Part shown: in pieces, positions 25,508 to 33,246 of the stretch
Layout: every line of letters starts with the position of its first letter
Numbering within the stretch: the first letter of the stretch is position 1
NCBI GenBank assembly: GCA_958296405.1
Contig: OY282519.1
Span: forward strand, 2,154,132 to 2,218,131
Direction: 5' to 3'
Length of the DNA: 64,000 nt
Source of the DNA: an uncultured Pseudomonadales bacterium
GTDB lineage: Bacteria > Pseudomonadota > Gammaproteobacteria > Pseudomonadales > Azotimanducaceae
Position numbers and translations under genes: made by a program
The notes under the pieces: generated by a model
Databases searched by the model: none
What the model was told of the DNA's origin: nothing
What the model saw: the letters and a program-made list of their open reading frames with translations, nothing else

Positions 25508-27004
25508 ATGGCCACGCCACACCCATCCGAACACGACACGCTCTCGGTGAAGGACTTCGGCCCGATTGCCAGAGCGACCGTCGAACTACGTCCCTTGACG
25601 GTGTTCGTGGGCGCAAGCAACACCGGCAAGTCTTACTTGGCCATGTTGCTGTACGCGCTTCATCGGTTCTTCGGCGGACGATCTGCCAGCGAGGGGCCGT
25701 TTTCTCTGTTTGGGTACCAGCAGCGACCTCCCGGAGAGGCGACGAACGAGCAGCTCGAGACGACGCGGGCGTGGTTGCGGACGCTGGAATCGCGTGGTGG
25801 CCAAGGCGGCCTTGATGTCGTGCTGCCAGAAGAAGTGGCTGCTTGGGTTCGACCGGTCTTCGAAGACATTGGCGATCTGGCACCCCTGCTCGACGACGAG
25901 GTTACCCGGTGTTTCGGCGTCGCAGATCTCCGTGCCCTAATCCGACACCCAAGCGCCAAGGATGCTCAAGTGACGTTGCATCGGAAGCTCCGCGGCGGCC
26001 GGCGCGAGTGGCTGCCCAACATGCGTTACACCACCACCCGTGCGCGAACACAACTCTCTGCGTTCATCCCGACCGACATGCCGTTGCGAATTGAAGGCTC
26101 GGCCCTACGCTCCGGTCTGTGGCGCACCATTCGGCTTACTGACGTCCGAGACCTATCCCCCAATTTCGCTGACATGCTCGCGACCTTAGTGCTTCCCCAC
26201 ATCGTGGGGACGGCGAGCAGGCCCGTCCACTACCTGCCGGCTGGTCGAGCCGGTGTCATGCATGCCGATCCGGTCGCGAGTTCACTGATTAACAGTGCAT
26301 CGCGCGTCATGACGGGAGACCCGTCGCTGCCGGTGCCCTCGGGTGTGCGAGTCGACTTCTTGCAACAACTCACCAAGCTTAAGGATGCGGAACCGGGTAG
26401 CGGCACCCCGGCGGAGCTTGCCCAGAGCCTTGAAGCGAACATCTTGGGCGGCGCCATCGGCGTCCGCCGATCCCCGGGGATTGGATATCCATCGTTCCGC
26501 TACCGCCCGACGGATTGGAAGAATGAGATCGCCCTGATGAACACTTCTTCTATGGTGTCGGAGCTGGCGCCGGTGGTGTTGTATCTGCGCCATGTTGTTG
26601 GCCCCGGCGACGTGCTCATCATTGAAGAGCCGGAGTCTCATCTGCATCCGGAGATGCAAGTGGCTTTTACACGTTTCTTGGCCAGCGTCGTGCGCTCAGG
26701 GATCCGTGTCGTCGTCACGACGCACAGCGAGTGGGTGCTCGAAACGCTAGCGAACCTTGTGCTACTGTCCGAAGTGGAGGAGTCGCATCGCAAGGAAGTT
26801 GCCGGCGATGATCTCGCGCTCACGCGAGACCAAGTTGGCGTTTGGCTGTTCGAGCGCGAGGAGCGTCCTATTGGATCGGTCGTCAAGGAGATTCCCCTTG
26901 ATGCTTCCAGCGGTACGTTTCCGGCAGGCTTTAACGAACTGACCGAAGAGCTCTACAACAATTGGGCCGAGATCGCCAACCATGTGGCGAAGCAGGCCCC
27001 ATGA
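25508..27004 (+). CDS. AAA/ABC-type ATPase (OLD-like, AAA_21/AAA_15 type), candidate defence ATPase
   Basis: A 498-residue cytoplasmic ATPase. It opens LSVKDFGPIARATVELRPLTVFVG and has Walker A GASNTGKS (residues 35-42). A roughly 320-residue insertion follows before the Walker B/signature block DVLIIEEPESHLHPEMQ (about 368-384) and the switch TTHSEWVLETL (about 403-413). This split arrangement is that of SMC-like/OLD-like ATPases common in phage-defence modules such as PARIS and Gabija-type systems, but no fused TOPRIM is seen. The next gene overlaps by four bases (ATGA). Base composition is visibly less GC-rich and codons more mixed (AAT, TTA, CGA, GAT) than in the neighbours, suggesting acquisition by transfer. 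ATG 25508 is chosen for its ribosome site and because homology-like sequence starts there. Confidence 0.82.
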   Translation: MATPHPSEHDTLSVKDFGPIARATVELRPLTVFVGASNTGKSYLAMLLYALHRFFGGRSASEGPFSLFGYQQRPPGEATNEQLETTRAWLRTLESRGGQGGLDVVLPEEVAAWVRPVFEDIGDLAPLLDDEVTRCFGVADLRALIRHPSAKDAQVTLHRKLRGGRREWLPNMRYTTTRARTQLSAFIPTDMPLRIEGSALRSGLWRTIRLTDVRDLSPNFADMLATLVLPHIVGTASRPVHYLPAGRAGVMHADPVASSLINSASRVMTGDPSLPVPSGVRVDFLQQLTKLKDAEPGSGTPAELAQSLEANILGGAIGVRRSPGIGYPSFRYRPTDWKNEIALMNTSSMVSELAPVVLYLRHVVGPGDVLIIEEPESHLHPEMQVAFTRFLASVVRSGIRVVVTTHSEWVLETLANLVLLSEVEESHRKEVAGDDLALTRDQVGVWLFEREERPIGSVVKEIPLDASSGTFPAGFNELTEELYNNWAEIANHVAKQAP

Positions 27005-27465
27005 CCGGGCCACTCGATCAGGTCAAGATCGACTCTCGGTGCGAGGTCGAGACGTGTCTAAGACAGAAATGCAAGGTGAACCTTGACGGCGTGCCCCACC
27101 CGTTCCGCCTAATCGACATGGATCACTCGTCCTCGCCGCCCGCGAAGGGCGCACGATGCGACTACCTGTTTGTCGGTGCTGTCGACACGAAGGCAAACGC
27201 TCTCCATGTCGTTCCTCTGGAGCTTAAGAGCTCGAGTTTCAAGGCCGATGGCGTTAAGAAACAACTCGAGGGCGGAGCAATAGTGGCGAATAAGGTCGTT
27301 CCCAAAGGGGAGTGTGAATTTGTGCCGGTAGTTGCATACAAAAGGGCAGCCCGATGGCAGATCAAGAGCCTGGCCCAGCACCCGGTCTCCTTTCGGGGCA
27401 AGGAGTACCTAATCAAAGTAATGAAGTGCGGAACGGGGCTGGTTGAGGTCCTAGGGAAGGTCTGA
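27001..27465 (+). CDS. Small PD-(D/E)XK nuclease-like partner of the AAA ATPase
   Basis: A 154-residue protein not matched to a named family. Residues ARCDYLFVGAVD (Asp54) followed about 20 residues later by HVVPLELKSSSF (Glu74-x-Lys76) and then VKKQLEGGA reproduce the strand-turn-strand D...ExK core plus a following basic/Gln helix of PD-(D/E)XK nucleases. Four cysteines occur in the first 53 residues (CEVETCLRQKC, RCDYL), which could bind metal. The ATG overlaps the stop of the ATPase gene, so the pair is translationally coupled, and both share an atypical base composition. Role inferred: the effector nuclease of a two-gene ATPase-nuclease system; this would need experiment. Confidence 0.7.
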   Translation: MTGPLDQVKIDSRCEVETCLRQKCKVNLDGVPHPFRLIDMDHSSSPPAKGARCDYLFVGAVDTKANALHVVPLELKSSSFKADGVKKQLEGGAIVANKVVPKGECEFVPVVAYKRAARWQIKSLAQHPVSFRGKEYLIKVMKCGTGLVEVLGKV

Positions 27466-27684
27466 ACAAGTGCCGGCGACGCGGGATGATGGGCGTGCCG
27501 ACCATGAGGAGGGGCGTTCGAAGGCGTCCTCGAACCAGCGATCCGTCGCCCTGTCGTCCGTCACTGCGTCAGCGTTGTCCGCGTGCTCGCAGTGGGCGCC
27601 GTGAACGTTGCCGTGGCGGACAACCGTCCGCCTCGCCATCTGCTTCCACCTGCGCAAGCGCCTCAAACAAGCCAAAAGAAACGA

Positions 27685-27704
27685 CCAAGGGGCTTGGCCC
27701 TTGG
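27685..27704 (-). terminator. Hairpin followed by T-rich tract downstream of the FGE-like gene
   Basis: A perfect 7-base-pair stem (CCAAGGG/CCCTTGG) with a 6-base loop; read on the minus strand it is followed by TCGTTTCTTTTGG. This resembles a rho-independent terminator for the FGE-like gene, 54 bases after its stop, although the stem is short and the U tract interrupted. See also the hairpin at 27714-27738. Confidence 0.45.
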
Positions 27705-27713
27705 AATCCCATT

Positions 27714-27738
27714 GGGGGCTGACGCCCTCCAAGCCCCC
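27714..27738 (-). repeat. Inverted repeat (GGGGGCT/AGCCCCC) after the FGE-like gene
   Basis: A 7-base-pair GC-rich stem with an 11-base loop, located between the FGE-like stop codon and the T-tailed hairpin. It may contribute to termination. In diversity-generating retroelements a hairpin of this kind often lies just 3' of the variable region, which is relevant given the nature of the upstream gene. Confidence 0.4.
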
Positions 27739-27757
27739 GAGGCAAGGAGGTTAGGAC

Positions 27758-29332
27758 TCATGGGGTGAGCGTCCGAGCCACGCGGAACCCGATGTTGACG
27801 TTGCGGGCGCCGGAGGGCAACCCGCTCCGGTTCGCGGCGCGGAGGGCCGCTGGGAAGTCGATCCAGGAGCCGCCGCGCAAAACGCGCGCGCCGCAATTGT
27901 CCGTCAGCCACGCGCTCCCATCGCTCGGCGCTCCCGCGTAGCTGTCATTCCAGCAGTCTTCCACCCACTCGTACACGTTCCCATGCACATCACGCAGGCC
28001 CCAAGCGTTCGCTCCGAACGAACCCACCGGCATCGTCTGCTCGCGATAGATTCCGTTCGGATCGCGGGTACGGGTAGGATCGGGATAGGAGTACCGTCCG
28101 TTGTAGTTCGCCTGACCCGCGGTGATCGTCGCGCCCGTGTGGAACGGCGTGGTCGTCCCCGCCCGAGCGGCGTACTCCCACTCCGATTCGCTCAGAAGGC
28201 GGTACGTCTCACCCGTCTTCTTGGACAGCCACTCGACGTAGCGTTTGGCATCGTCCCAGTTCACATCGATCACCGGACGGTCGTCGCGACCCCAGCCCAA
28301 GACGTCCAGCCGATAGTCGCCGCAGCCGGGACTCGCCACGCACGCGTCCCACTCCGCGAACGTCACCTCGTAAACGCCAACAGCGAACGACGGAACCGAC
28401 ACCGCATGCACTGGACGCTCCAAATGGCCCGAACCGAATTCCGATTCCGGCGCGCCCATCATGAACGTCCCCGCCGGCACCACCGCCATCAGCGGACACT
28501 CGGCGCAGTCGCGGAACCTCTCCGTCGGCTGCCCGCCAGTGTCTCCCGCTGCCGCAACACCAGCCGTCGAGAGGTTTGTCAGATGGCCGCTGGGCGTTTC
28601 CAGCAGGCTCATTCCGGTCACCGCTCGCGAGGCGGTTATCAGCAGTTGCCACTTCCCCGCGCCGTCGCCGAGCGTTCCTTCCGCGTGCCGCGAGCCTTCT
28701 TCAAGCCCAACCGCCGACAGGGTGCGGGACTGCCCGGCCGCCAACGTCAAAGTCACGGGCCCCGCGCGGCTCCCCGCATCATCCACGCCTGCGATGGTCA
28801 CCCGTTCGGAGTCTACGCCAGCGTTGACAAGGCGTAGCGAACTGCGCTGGCTGCGGTTGCTAGCGGGATTGAACGTCCGCACCAACAGTCGCCCTCGCGT
28901 GTCCCTTGGCAACACGTCGTGCATGGCTGTCAGGAACCCATCCCTTGTGCGAATGAACGAAAGCACTTGAACGTCCAAGGCCGTCTCGACGCGCAATCGC
29001 CAGCTTCCTTCACGCGGCGAGCCAATCCCGTCGATCCCCTTGCTCGCGTTCCCGTCGGTGAGGTCGCCGGAATTGAAGTGAAGGACGGAGTTGGCCGCCA
29101 AGCGGATCTCAATCGGTTCAGCGGCATTCCCGCCATCGTCGACGGCGACGATGCGCACGGCGCCGGCTTCACTGGACTCGTTGATGAGGCGCACGAAGCT
29201 CTGCCGCACGGCATCGGAGGCCGGCAGCATCAACGGAACGGAAACTGCGGTCGACGCATCTTGCGCGTGAACCGTTGCCGGCGGGAAGGCGGCCGCCAAA
29301 GCGAGCCCGGCTGTTGCGATGGTCCGTTTCAT
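27758..29332 (-). CDS. Secreted FGE-sulfatase/C-type-lectin-fold protein with two beta-sandwich repeats
   Basis: A 524-residue protein with a Sec signal (MKRTIATAGLALAAAF...VHAQD). Two tandem beta-sandwich repeats of about 110 residues follow (SFVRLINESSEAGAVRIVAVDD... and SSLRLVNAGVDSERVTIAGVDD...), then a formylglycine-generating-enzyme (SUMF1-like) domain (about 280-524): VPAGTFMMGAPE, VYEVTFAEWDACV, RLLSESEWEYAARAG, GLRDVHGNVYEWVEDCW, RVLRGGSWI and GFRVARTLTP. The typical active-site cysteine pair of true FGE is not evident, so display or binding rather than Ser/Cys-to-formylglycine oxidation is likely. The C-terminal stretch between GGSW and GFR is rich in NNC codons at presumed surface positions, as in targets of diversity-generating retroelements. 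ATG 29332 gives the signal peptide; the open frame continues upstream without one. Confidence 0.85.
   Translation of the reverse strand: MKRTIATAGLALAAAFPPATVHAQDASTAVSVPLMLPASDAVRQSFVRLINESSEAGAVRIVAVDDGGNAAEPIEIRLAANSVLHFNSGDLTDGNASKGIDGIGSPREGSWRLRVETALDVQVLSFIRTRDGFLTAMHDVLPRDTRGRLLVRTFNPASNRSQRSSLRLVNAGVDSERVTIAGVDDAGSRAGPVTLTLAAGQSRTLSAVGLEEGSRHAEGTLGDGAGKWQLLITASRAVTGMSLLETPSGHLTNLSTAGVAAAGDTGGQPTERFRDCAECPLMAVVPAGTFMMGAPESEFGSGHLERPVHAVSVPSFAVGVYEVTFAEWDACVASPGCGDYRLDVLGWGRDDRPVIDVNWDDAKRYVEWLSKKTGETYRLLSESEWEYAARAGTTTPFHTGATITAGQANYNGRYSYPDPTRTRDPNGIYREQTMPVGSFGANAWGLRDVHGNVYEWVEDCWNDSYAGAPSDGSAWLTDNCGARVLRGGSWIDFPAALRAANRSGLPSGARNVNIGFRVARTLTP
27776..27872 (-). other. Variable-region-like 3' end of the FGE-like gene (candidate DGR VR)
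   Basis: This covers the codons from the Trp of RGGSW to the GFRV end block. Many codons are of NNC type (ATC GAC TTC, GCC, AGC, GTC, AAC), exactly the outcome expected if template AAC codons are mutated at adenines. Framework residues (Leu-Arg-Ala-Ala-Asn-Arg; Arg-Asn-x-Asn-Ile-Gly-Phe-Arg) are those of known DGR targets. No template repeat or reverse transcriptase is visible in this window, so the assignment is inference. Confidence 0.35.
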
Positions 29333-29477
29333 CGGTGCAAGTCTTCCGTTTTGATCGGGTATGCGGAAGGGAGACAATCGAAGCCTCAAGCGGGCGTAGA
29401 CGCCGAACTTCATCCGTCAAGGTTCGCTCTTACCTTAGCGCCCCGCGGTAGGACGCTCAACGGGATGGAGCCGCCCC

Positions 29478-30254
29478 TCACATCGCCCTCTGCTCCCGCG
29501 CCCGTCGCTGAATGTCCGCTCGCCTCGCTGCGATCTCCTCTGGAGCTGGCCGCGGATGCCGTCGGGCGATTTCTGTCTCCCAGGTCATGGCGTCGCCGAG
29601 GGCTAAGTCGAAGCCGCGGTCGATTTGGCGTTTGTACTCGAACATCGCTTCCGGCACGCAGGAGAGCATGTCTTGCGCGAGTGCCTGGCAGGTGGGCAGC
29701 AATTCTTCCGGCGCCACCACGCGGTTCACCAAGCCCCATTCGCAAGCGCGTTCTGCGGAAAGGTAGTTGCCGGTGAGCGAAAGCTCCTTGGCGCGGTTTG
29801 GCCCGATCAATCTGGAGAGGCGTTGCGACAGCCCCCAGCCGGCCAGCAGCCCCACGCGCGCATGGGTGTCGGCGAAGCGGGCGTTGGGGGTGGCGATGAG
29901 CAGGTCGCAAGACAGCGCGATCTCGAAGCCGCCGGTGACGGCGAAGCCATTGATGGCGCCGATGACGGGTTGCCGCAGGCTGCGCAGCAGGGCCGGTGGG
30001 TCCGGCGGCGCCGCCGAGCGCTCCGGCGCTGCGCCTCTTTCGCCGCCGAGTTCCTTGAGGTCTAGGCCAGCGCAGAATGCCCTCCCTGCGCCGGTGAGAA
30101 TCACCACGCCCACAGCGTCGTCTTGGCGGATGTCTTCTATCGCATCCACCAGCGCTTGCCGCAACTCCAAGGACAGCGCGTTCATCTGTTCCGGTCGATT
30201 CAAGGTGAGGGTGGCGATGCCGTCGCGTTTCTCCACCTGCAGCACGGATTGCAT
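29478..30254 (-). CDS. Enoyl-CoA hydratase/isomerase (crotonase) family protein
   Basis: A 258-residue crotonase-fold protein: GIATLTLNRPEQMNALSLEL, oxyanion-hole region GAGRAFCAGLDLKEL (about 55-69), and INGFAVTGGFEIALSCDLLIA (about 104-124) with the first catalytic Glu position. In the segment ARFADTHARVGLLAGWGLSQRL the second catalytic Glu of classical hydratases (PEI/PEV) is His/Ala. So it may be an isomerase, a hydrolase or a hydratase subgroup using one acid. The ATG is preceded by AGGAG. It is transcribed divergently from the membrane-protein gene at 30422. Confidence 0.87.
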   Translation of the reverse strand: MQSVLQVEKRDGIATLTLNRPEQMNALSLELRQALVDAIEDIRQDDAVGVVILTGAGRAFCAGLDLKELGGERGAAPERSAAPPDPPALLRSLRQPVIGAINGFAVTGGFEIALSCDLLIATPNARFADTHARVGLLAGWGLSQRLSRLIGPNRAKELSLTGNYLSAERACEWGLVNRVVAPEELLPTCQALAQDMLSCVPEAMFEYKRQIDRGFDLALGDAMTWETEIARRHPRPAPEEIAARRADIQRRAREQRAM

Positions 30255-30421
30255 GGCGTTTCGCTCCTGTGGTTTGGTTGGGGACTGGTCTTGGGGACTA
30301 ATGGTAGCCAGCAGCGGAACGAACGGCGAGCAGAGCAACCAGCGGCCTTCGGTGGCGGCAACGTGCCCCCGGCAGTAGGCTCACGCGATGCTTGGAGGCC
30401 GCCCGAGGAAACAACCGCCCC

Positions 30422-30940
30422 ATGTCGCGTGAGGTGGCCGGCGTCATCGCGGCCGTCTGGGGCGCGGCCGGGCTGATGGCGCTCTTGGGGTTTGCGGTCG
30501 CGCGTCTCACCGCCGTCGTTCTGGATGGGCTGGATGCGGACTGGCAGTGGATGCACGTCGCCACCGCCGCGGCGAACGCGGTGTTCATGGCGTGGTCAGA
30601 GGGCTACCGCGGCTTCCAGCTTCGCTTGTCGCCGCGCGGCGCAGCCCGCGTGAAGTGGCTGCTGGAGAACCCGTCTGCGCTGCGCATCGCGTTGGCGCCG
30701 CTGTTCGTCTTGAGCTACTTCGGCGCGCCCCGCCGCCGCATAGTCGCCACATATGCGCTGACGCTGGGCATCGTCGTCGCCATCGTGCTGGTGCATGCGC
30801 TGCCGCAGCCGTGGCGCGCCGCTTTGGACATCGGCGTGGTGATCGGGCTTGCTTGGGGCATGGCCAGCTTCGGGTGGTCGCTGCTGGCGGTGCTCGGCCC
30901 GCGGCAGGCGCCCGTTTCACCCGAAATCGGCAATGCCTGA
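30422..30940 (+). CDS. Conserved hypothetical inner-membrane protein
   Basis: A 172-residue protein with about four to five hydrophobic helices: residues 3-30 (VAGVIAAVWGAAGLMALLGFAV), a segment around 45-60, a basic cytoplasmic loop (LSPRGAARVKWLLENPSALR), FVLSYFGAP, TYALTLGIVVAIVLVHAL and a last helix near LAWGMASFGWSLLAVLG. No named family is recognised. ATG 30422 follows GAGGAAACAACC; an in-frame TTG at 30392 would add ten hydrophilic residues. It stands alone between divergent and collinear genes; no role can be assigned. Confidence 0.65.
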   Translation: MSREVAGVIAAVWGAAGLMALLGFAVARLTAVVLDGLDADWQWMHVATAAANAVFMAWSEGYRGFQLRLSPRGAARVKWLLENPSALRIALAPLFVLSYFGAPRRRIVATYALTLGIVVAIVLVHALPQPWRAALDIGVVIGLAWGMASFGWSLLAVLGPRQAPVSPEIGNA

Positions 30941-31052
30941 ACGCCGCTCCGCCTCATCTGCCGCCCGTGGATGCCGCCGGCCCGGATGGCGAACGGCTGG
31001 CCACGCCGCAAGTCTCGGCTAAACTCAGCGCACGCTGACAAGGAGCAACGCC

Positions 31053-32324
31053 GTGAAGAACCTATGGTTCCACCTCATGCCGTACAAAGACCTGCCGGAT
31101 AACTTCCGTGAGGAACATCCGTCCGTGTGGGTGGATATCGACTCCTCGCTGCTGGACTCGAAGCGGGTGCATCAGCACTACAACGAGTTCTTGGACGAGC
31201 TGGAGTTCGCCGGCGAGGCGGGTTTCGACGGCGTCTGCTGCAACGAGCACCATCAGAACGGCTATGGCCTCATGCCCTCGCCGAACCTCATCGCCTCTGC
31301 GCTTACACGCCGCACCAGTGCCCCGGCCATCTGCGTGATGGGCAACTCGCTGGCGCTCTACAACCCGCCCACGCGGGTGGCGGAGGAGTTCGCCATGCTG
31401 GATTGCATGTCCGGCGGCCGCCTGATCGCCGGGTTCCCGGTGGGCACTCCGATGGACACCATCTTCGCCTGCGGCCAGAACCCCTCCAAGCTGCGCGAAC
31501 GCTACTACGAAGCGCATGACTTGGTGATGCGGGCATGGCAAGAGCCGGAGACGTTCTCCTTCGACGGGCGTTTCAACCAGTTGCGCTACGTGAATGTATG
31601 GCCGCGGCCAGTGCAACAGCCGCATCCGCCGGTGTGGATTCCCGGCGGCGGCTCCGTGGAGACATGGCGGTGGTGCGCCGAGAAAGATTATGTGTACAGC
31701 TACCTCTCCTACTTCGGCTACAAGGCCGGCGAAGCCACGATGAAGGGCTTTTGGAACGAGATGGATCGCTTGGGCAAAGATCGCAATCCCTATCGCGCCG
31801 GCTTCCTGCAGTTCGTGGCAGTGGGCGAGACGGAACAGGAAGCGCTTGAACTCTACCGAGAGCCGGCCGAATACTTCTATGGTCGTTGCCTGCATGTGAA
31901 CCCGAAGTGGGCGTCGCCGGCGGGCTATCAGTCTGAAGCCACGTTGCGCGCGCGAGTGCAATCGCAGGTGGCGCTGGCCGCCCAACGCAGCGCTGCCGCG
32001 CCGCCCAATGCCGGCGGCCGCCGCGCCGCGCAAGACTGGCAGGACATCCTGGACCTTGGCTATGTCATCGCGGGAGACCCGGACCAAGTGGCCGAACGCA
32101 TCCGCGAGGTGTGCGTCAACCTGAACGTCGGCCATCTCATGCTGCTGTGCCAATTCGGCAACATGAGCACCGAACTCGCGCAGTACAACACCCGCCTCTA
32201 TGCCGAACGGGTGCTGCCGCAGATCAAAGACCTGTTCGACGATCAGTGGCAGGACGACTGGTGGCCGAAGCCCTTGGCCGAACGCGCAACCCCCCGCGCC
32301 AGCAACGGCGCCAGAGCCGCCTGA
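31053..32324 (+). CDS. LLM-class (luciferase-like) flavin-dependent oxidoreductase
   Basis: A 423-residue bacterial-luciferase-type (F420/FMN) TIM-barrel enzyme. Seen: AGEAGFDGVCCNEHHQNGYGLMPSPNLIASALTRRT (the conserved NEHH site), VMGNSLALYNPPTRVAEEFAMLDCMSGGRLIAGFPVG, WPRPVQQPHPPVWIPGGGSVETW and the C-terminal GDPDQVAERIREVCVNLNVGHLMLLCQFGNM. These are hallmarks of LLM monooxygenases that hydroxylate or oxidise small organic substrates. A GTG start is preceded by AAGGAG. The stop overlaps the ATG of the alpha/beta hydrolase gene (TGATG), so a monooxygenase-hydrolase pair acting in sequence on one compound is plausible. Confidence 0.9.
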   Translation: MKNLWFHLMPYKDLPDNFREEHPSVWVDIDSSLLDSKRVHQHYNEFLDELEFAGEAGFDGVCCNEHHQNGYGLMPSPNLIASALTRRTSAPAICVMGNSLALYNPPTRVAEEFAMLDCMSGGRLIAGFPVGTPMDTIFACGQNPSKLRERYYEAHDLVMRAWQEPETFSFDGRFNQLRYVNVWPRPVQQPHPPVWIPGGGSVETWRWCAEKDYVYSYLSYFGYKAGEATMKGFWNEMDRLGKDRNPYRAGFLQFVAVGETEQEALELYREPAEYFYGRCLHVNPKWASPAGYQSEATLRARVQSQVALAAQRSAAAPPNAGGRRAAQDWQDILDLGYVIAGDPDQVAERIREVCVNLNVGHLMLLCQFGNMSTELAQYNTRLYAERVLPQIKDLFDDQWQDDWWPKPLAERATPRASNGARAA

Positions 32325-33142
32325 TGCCTCAGGAACACACGCTTGATGTGGGCGGCCACCCGGTTCGCATATTGGAAGACGGCCACAACCCCGCGGCGCC
32401 GCCAGCGGTGTTTTTCGCCGGCATCGGCGGCTTGCCGCAGTGGCCGCCGTTTCTCAGTGAACTCGCGCAGACGCGCCGCGTGATTGCGCCCTCGCTGCCA
32501 GGGTTTCCGGGCGCCGAGCACTTCCGCCACTTAGACAGTTTGCTCGATTGGATCGTGCAGGCCGTGGAAACCTTGGAAGCGCTGGACGCCTTGCCTGGGG
32601 GTTCGGACGGGCCCGTGGATTTGGTGGGCAGTTCCGTGGGCGGCGCGTTGGCGGCGGAAGTGGCGGCCCTCGCCGGCCCCTTGGTACGCCGGCTGGCGCT
32701 CATCGCCCCGTTCGGTTGCTTCGACGCCGATGAACCTGCCGCCGACATCTGGGCACAAGTGCCGGGGCCAGACACCATCCCAAACCTCGTGTGTGAGCAT
32801 CCAGCGTGTTGGCAGGCGCTTTGGGAAGTTCCAGAAGACGGCGACGCCTTGGAGTGGCAGGTGATGCAAGCCCGCGCCCAAGAAGCCGCCGCCCGCCTGC
32901 TGTTTCCGTTTGGCGACACGGGTGTGCTGAGGCGCTTGCATCGCGTGGATTGCCCGACGCTGCTGTTGCGCGGCGCCAACGATCGTGTGCTGCCCGCCTC
33001 CTACAACGCGCGCTTCGCCGATGCCTTGGCTGGCCCGGTGCGCAGCGCCACCGTTGCGGACGCCGGCCACTTAGCCGAACTGGACGCCCCAGAGGCGACA
33101 GCGCGCGAAATCAATGCGTTTCTAGCGGATCAGGGGCTCTAG
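32324..33142 (+). CDS. Alpha/beta-fold hydrolase coupled to the LLM oxidoreductase
   Basis: A 272-residue alpha/beta hydrolase. Features: VFFAGIGGLPQWPPF (oxyanion region), RVIAPSLPGFPGAEHF, nucleophile elbow VGSSVGGALA with Ser104, an acid in LRGANDRVLPASY and a catalytic His in VADAGHLAEL near the C-terminus. The order and spacing fit the meta-cleavage/C-C hydrolase and haloalkane-type group. It begins inside the stop codon of the LLM gene (TGATG), so translation is coupled. Product and substrate are not determinable from sequence. Confidence 0.87.
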   Translation: MPQEHTLDVGGHPVRILEDGHNPAAPPAVFFAGIGGLPQWPPFLSELAQTRRVIAPSLPGFPGAEHFRHLDSLLDWIVQAVETLEALDALPGGSDGPVDLVGSSVGGALAAEVAALAGPLVRRLALIAPFGCFDADEPAADIWAQVPGPDTIPNLVCEHPACWQALWEVPEDGDALEWQVMQARAQEAAARLLFPFGDTGVLRRLHRVDCPTLLLRGANDRVLPASYNARFADALAGPVRSATVADAGHLAELDAPEATAREINAFLADQGL

Positions 33143-33246
33143 GCGCGTTTGCTGCCTCCTGCGTAAGCCGTAACGGGAATCCGCGTGTCCGCCGCGGCGC
33201 GCACGGATTTGCGAACTCCGCGGATTTCGCGCATCATCCACGCGCC

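Larger units (their letters stand above)
27466..27757. other. Non-coding stretch between the nuclease-like gene and the FGE-like gene
   Basis: A 292-base interval between convergent genes. It contains two hairpins near the FGE-gene end (27685-27704 and 27714-27738), annotated separately. A short minus-strand open frame (27732-27451) has no recognisable domain and overlaps the end of the nuclease-like gene, so it is not called. No reverse transcriptase or repeat of the FGE-gene 3' end could be found in it by eye. Confidence 0.5.

Noticed and set aside
25308-25883. Upstream extension of the amidohydrolase frame
   Set aside because: The minus-strand frame stays open but overlaps the divergent AAA gene and shows no conserved blocks; a strong ribosome site precedes the ATG at 25307.
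27451-27732. Short minus-strand frame (93 codons) considered as an avd-like or reverse-transcriptase-associated DGR gene
   Set aside because: No four-helix Avd pattern or reverse transcriptase YxDD motif; it overlaps the 3' end of the nuclease-like gene and hairpins.
31062-32153. Minus-strand frame antisense to the LLM oxidoreductase
   Set aside because: Shadow of a well-conserved gene; codon composition is the mirrored third-position GC bias.
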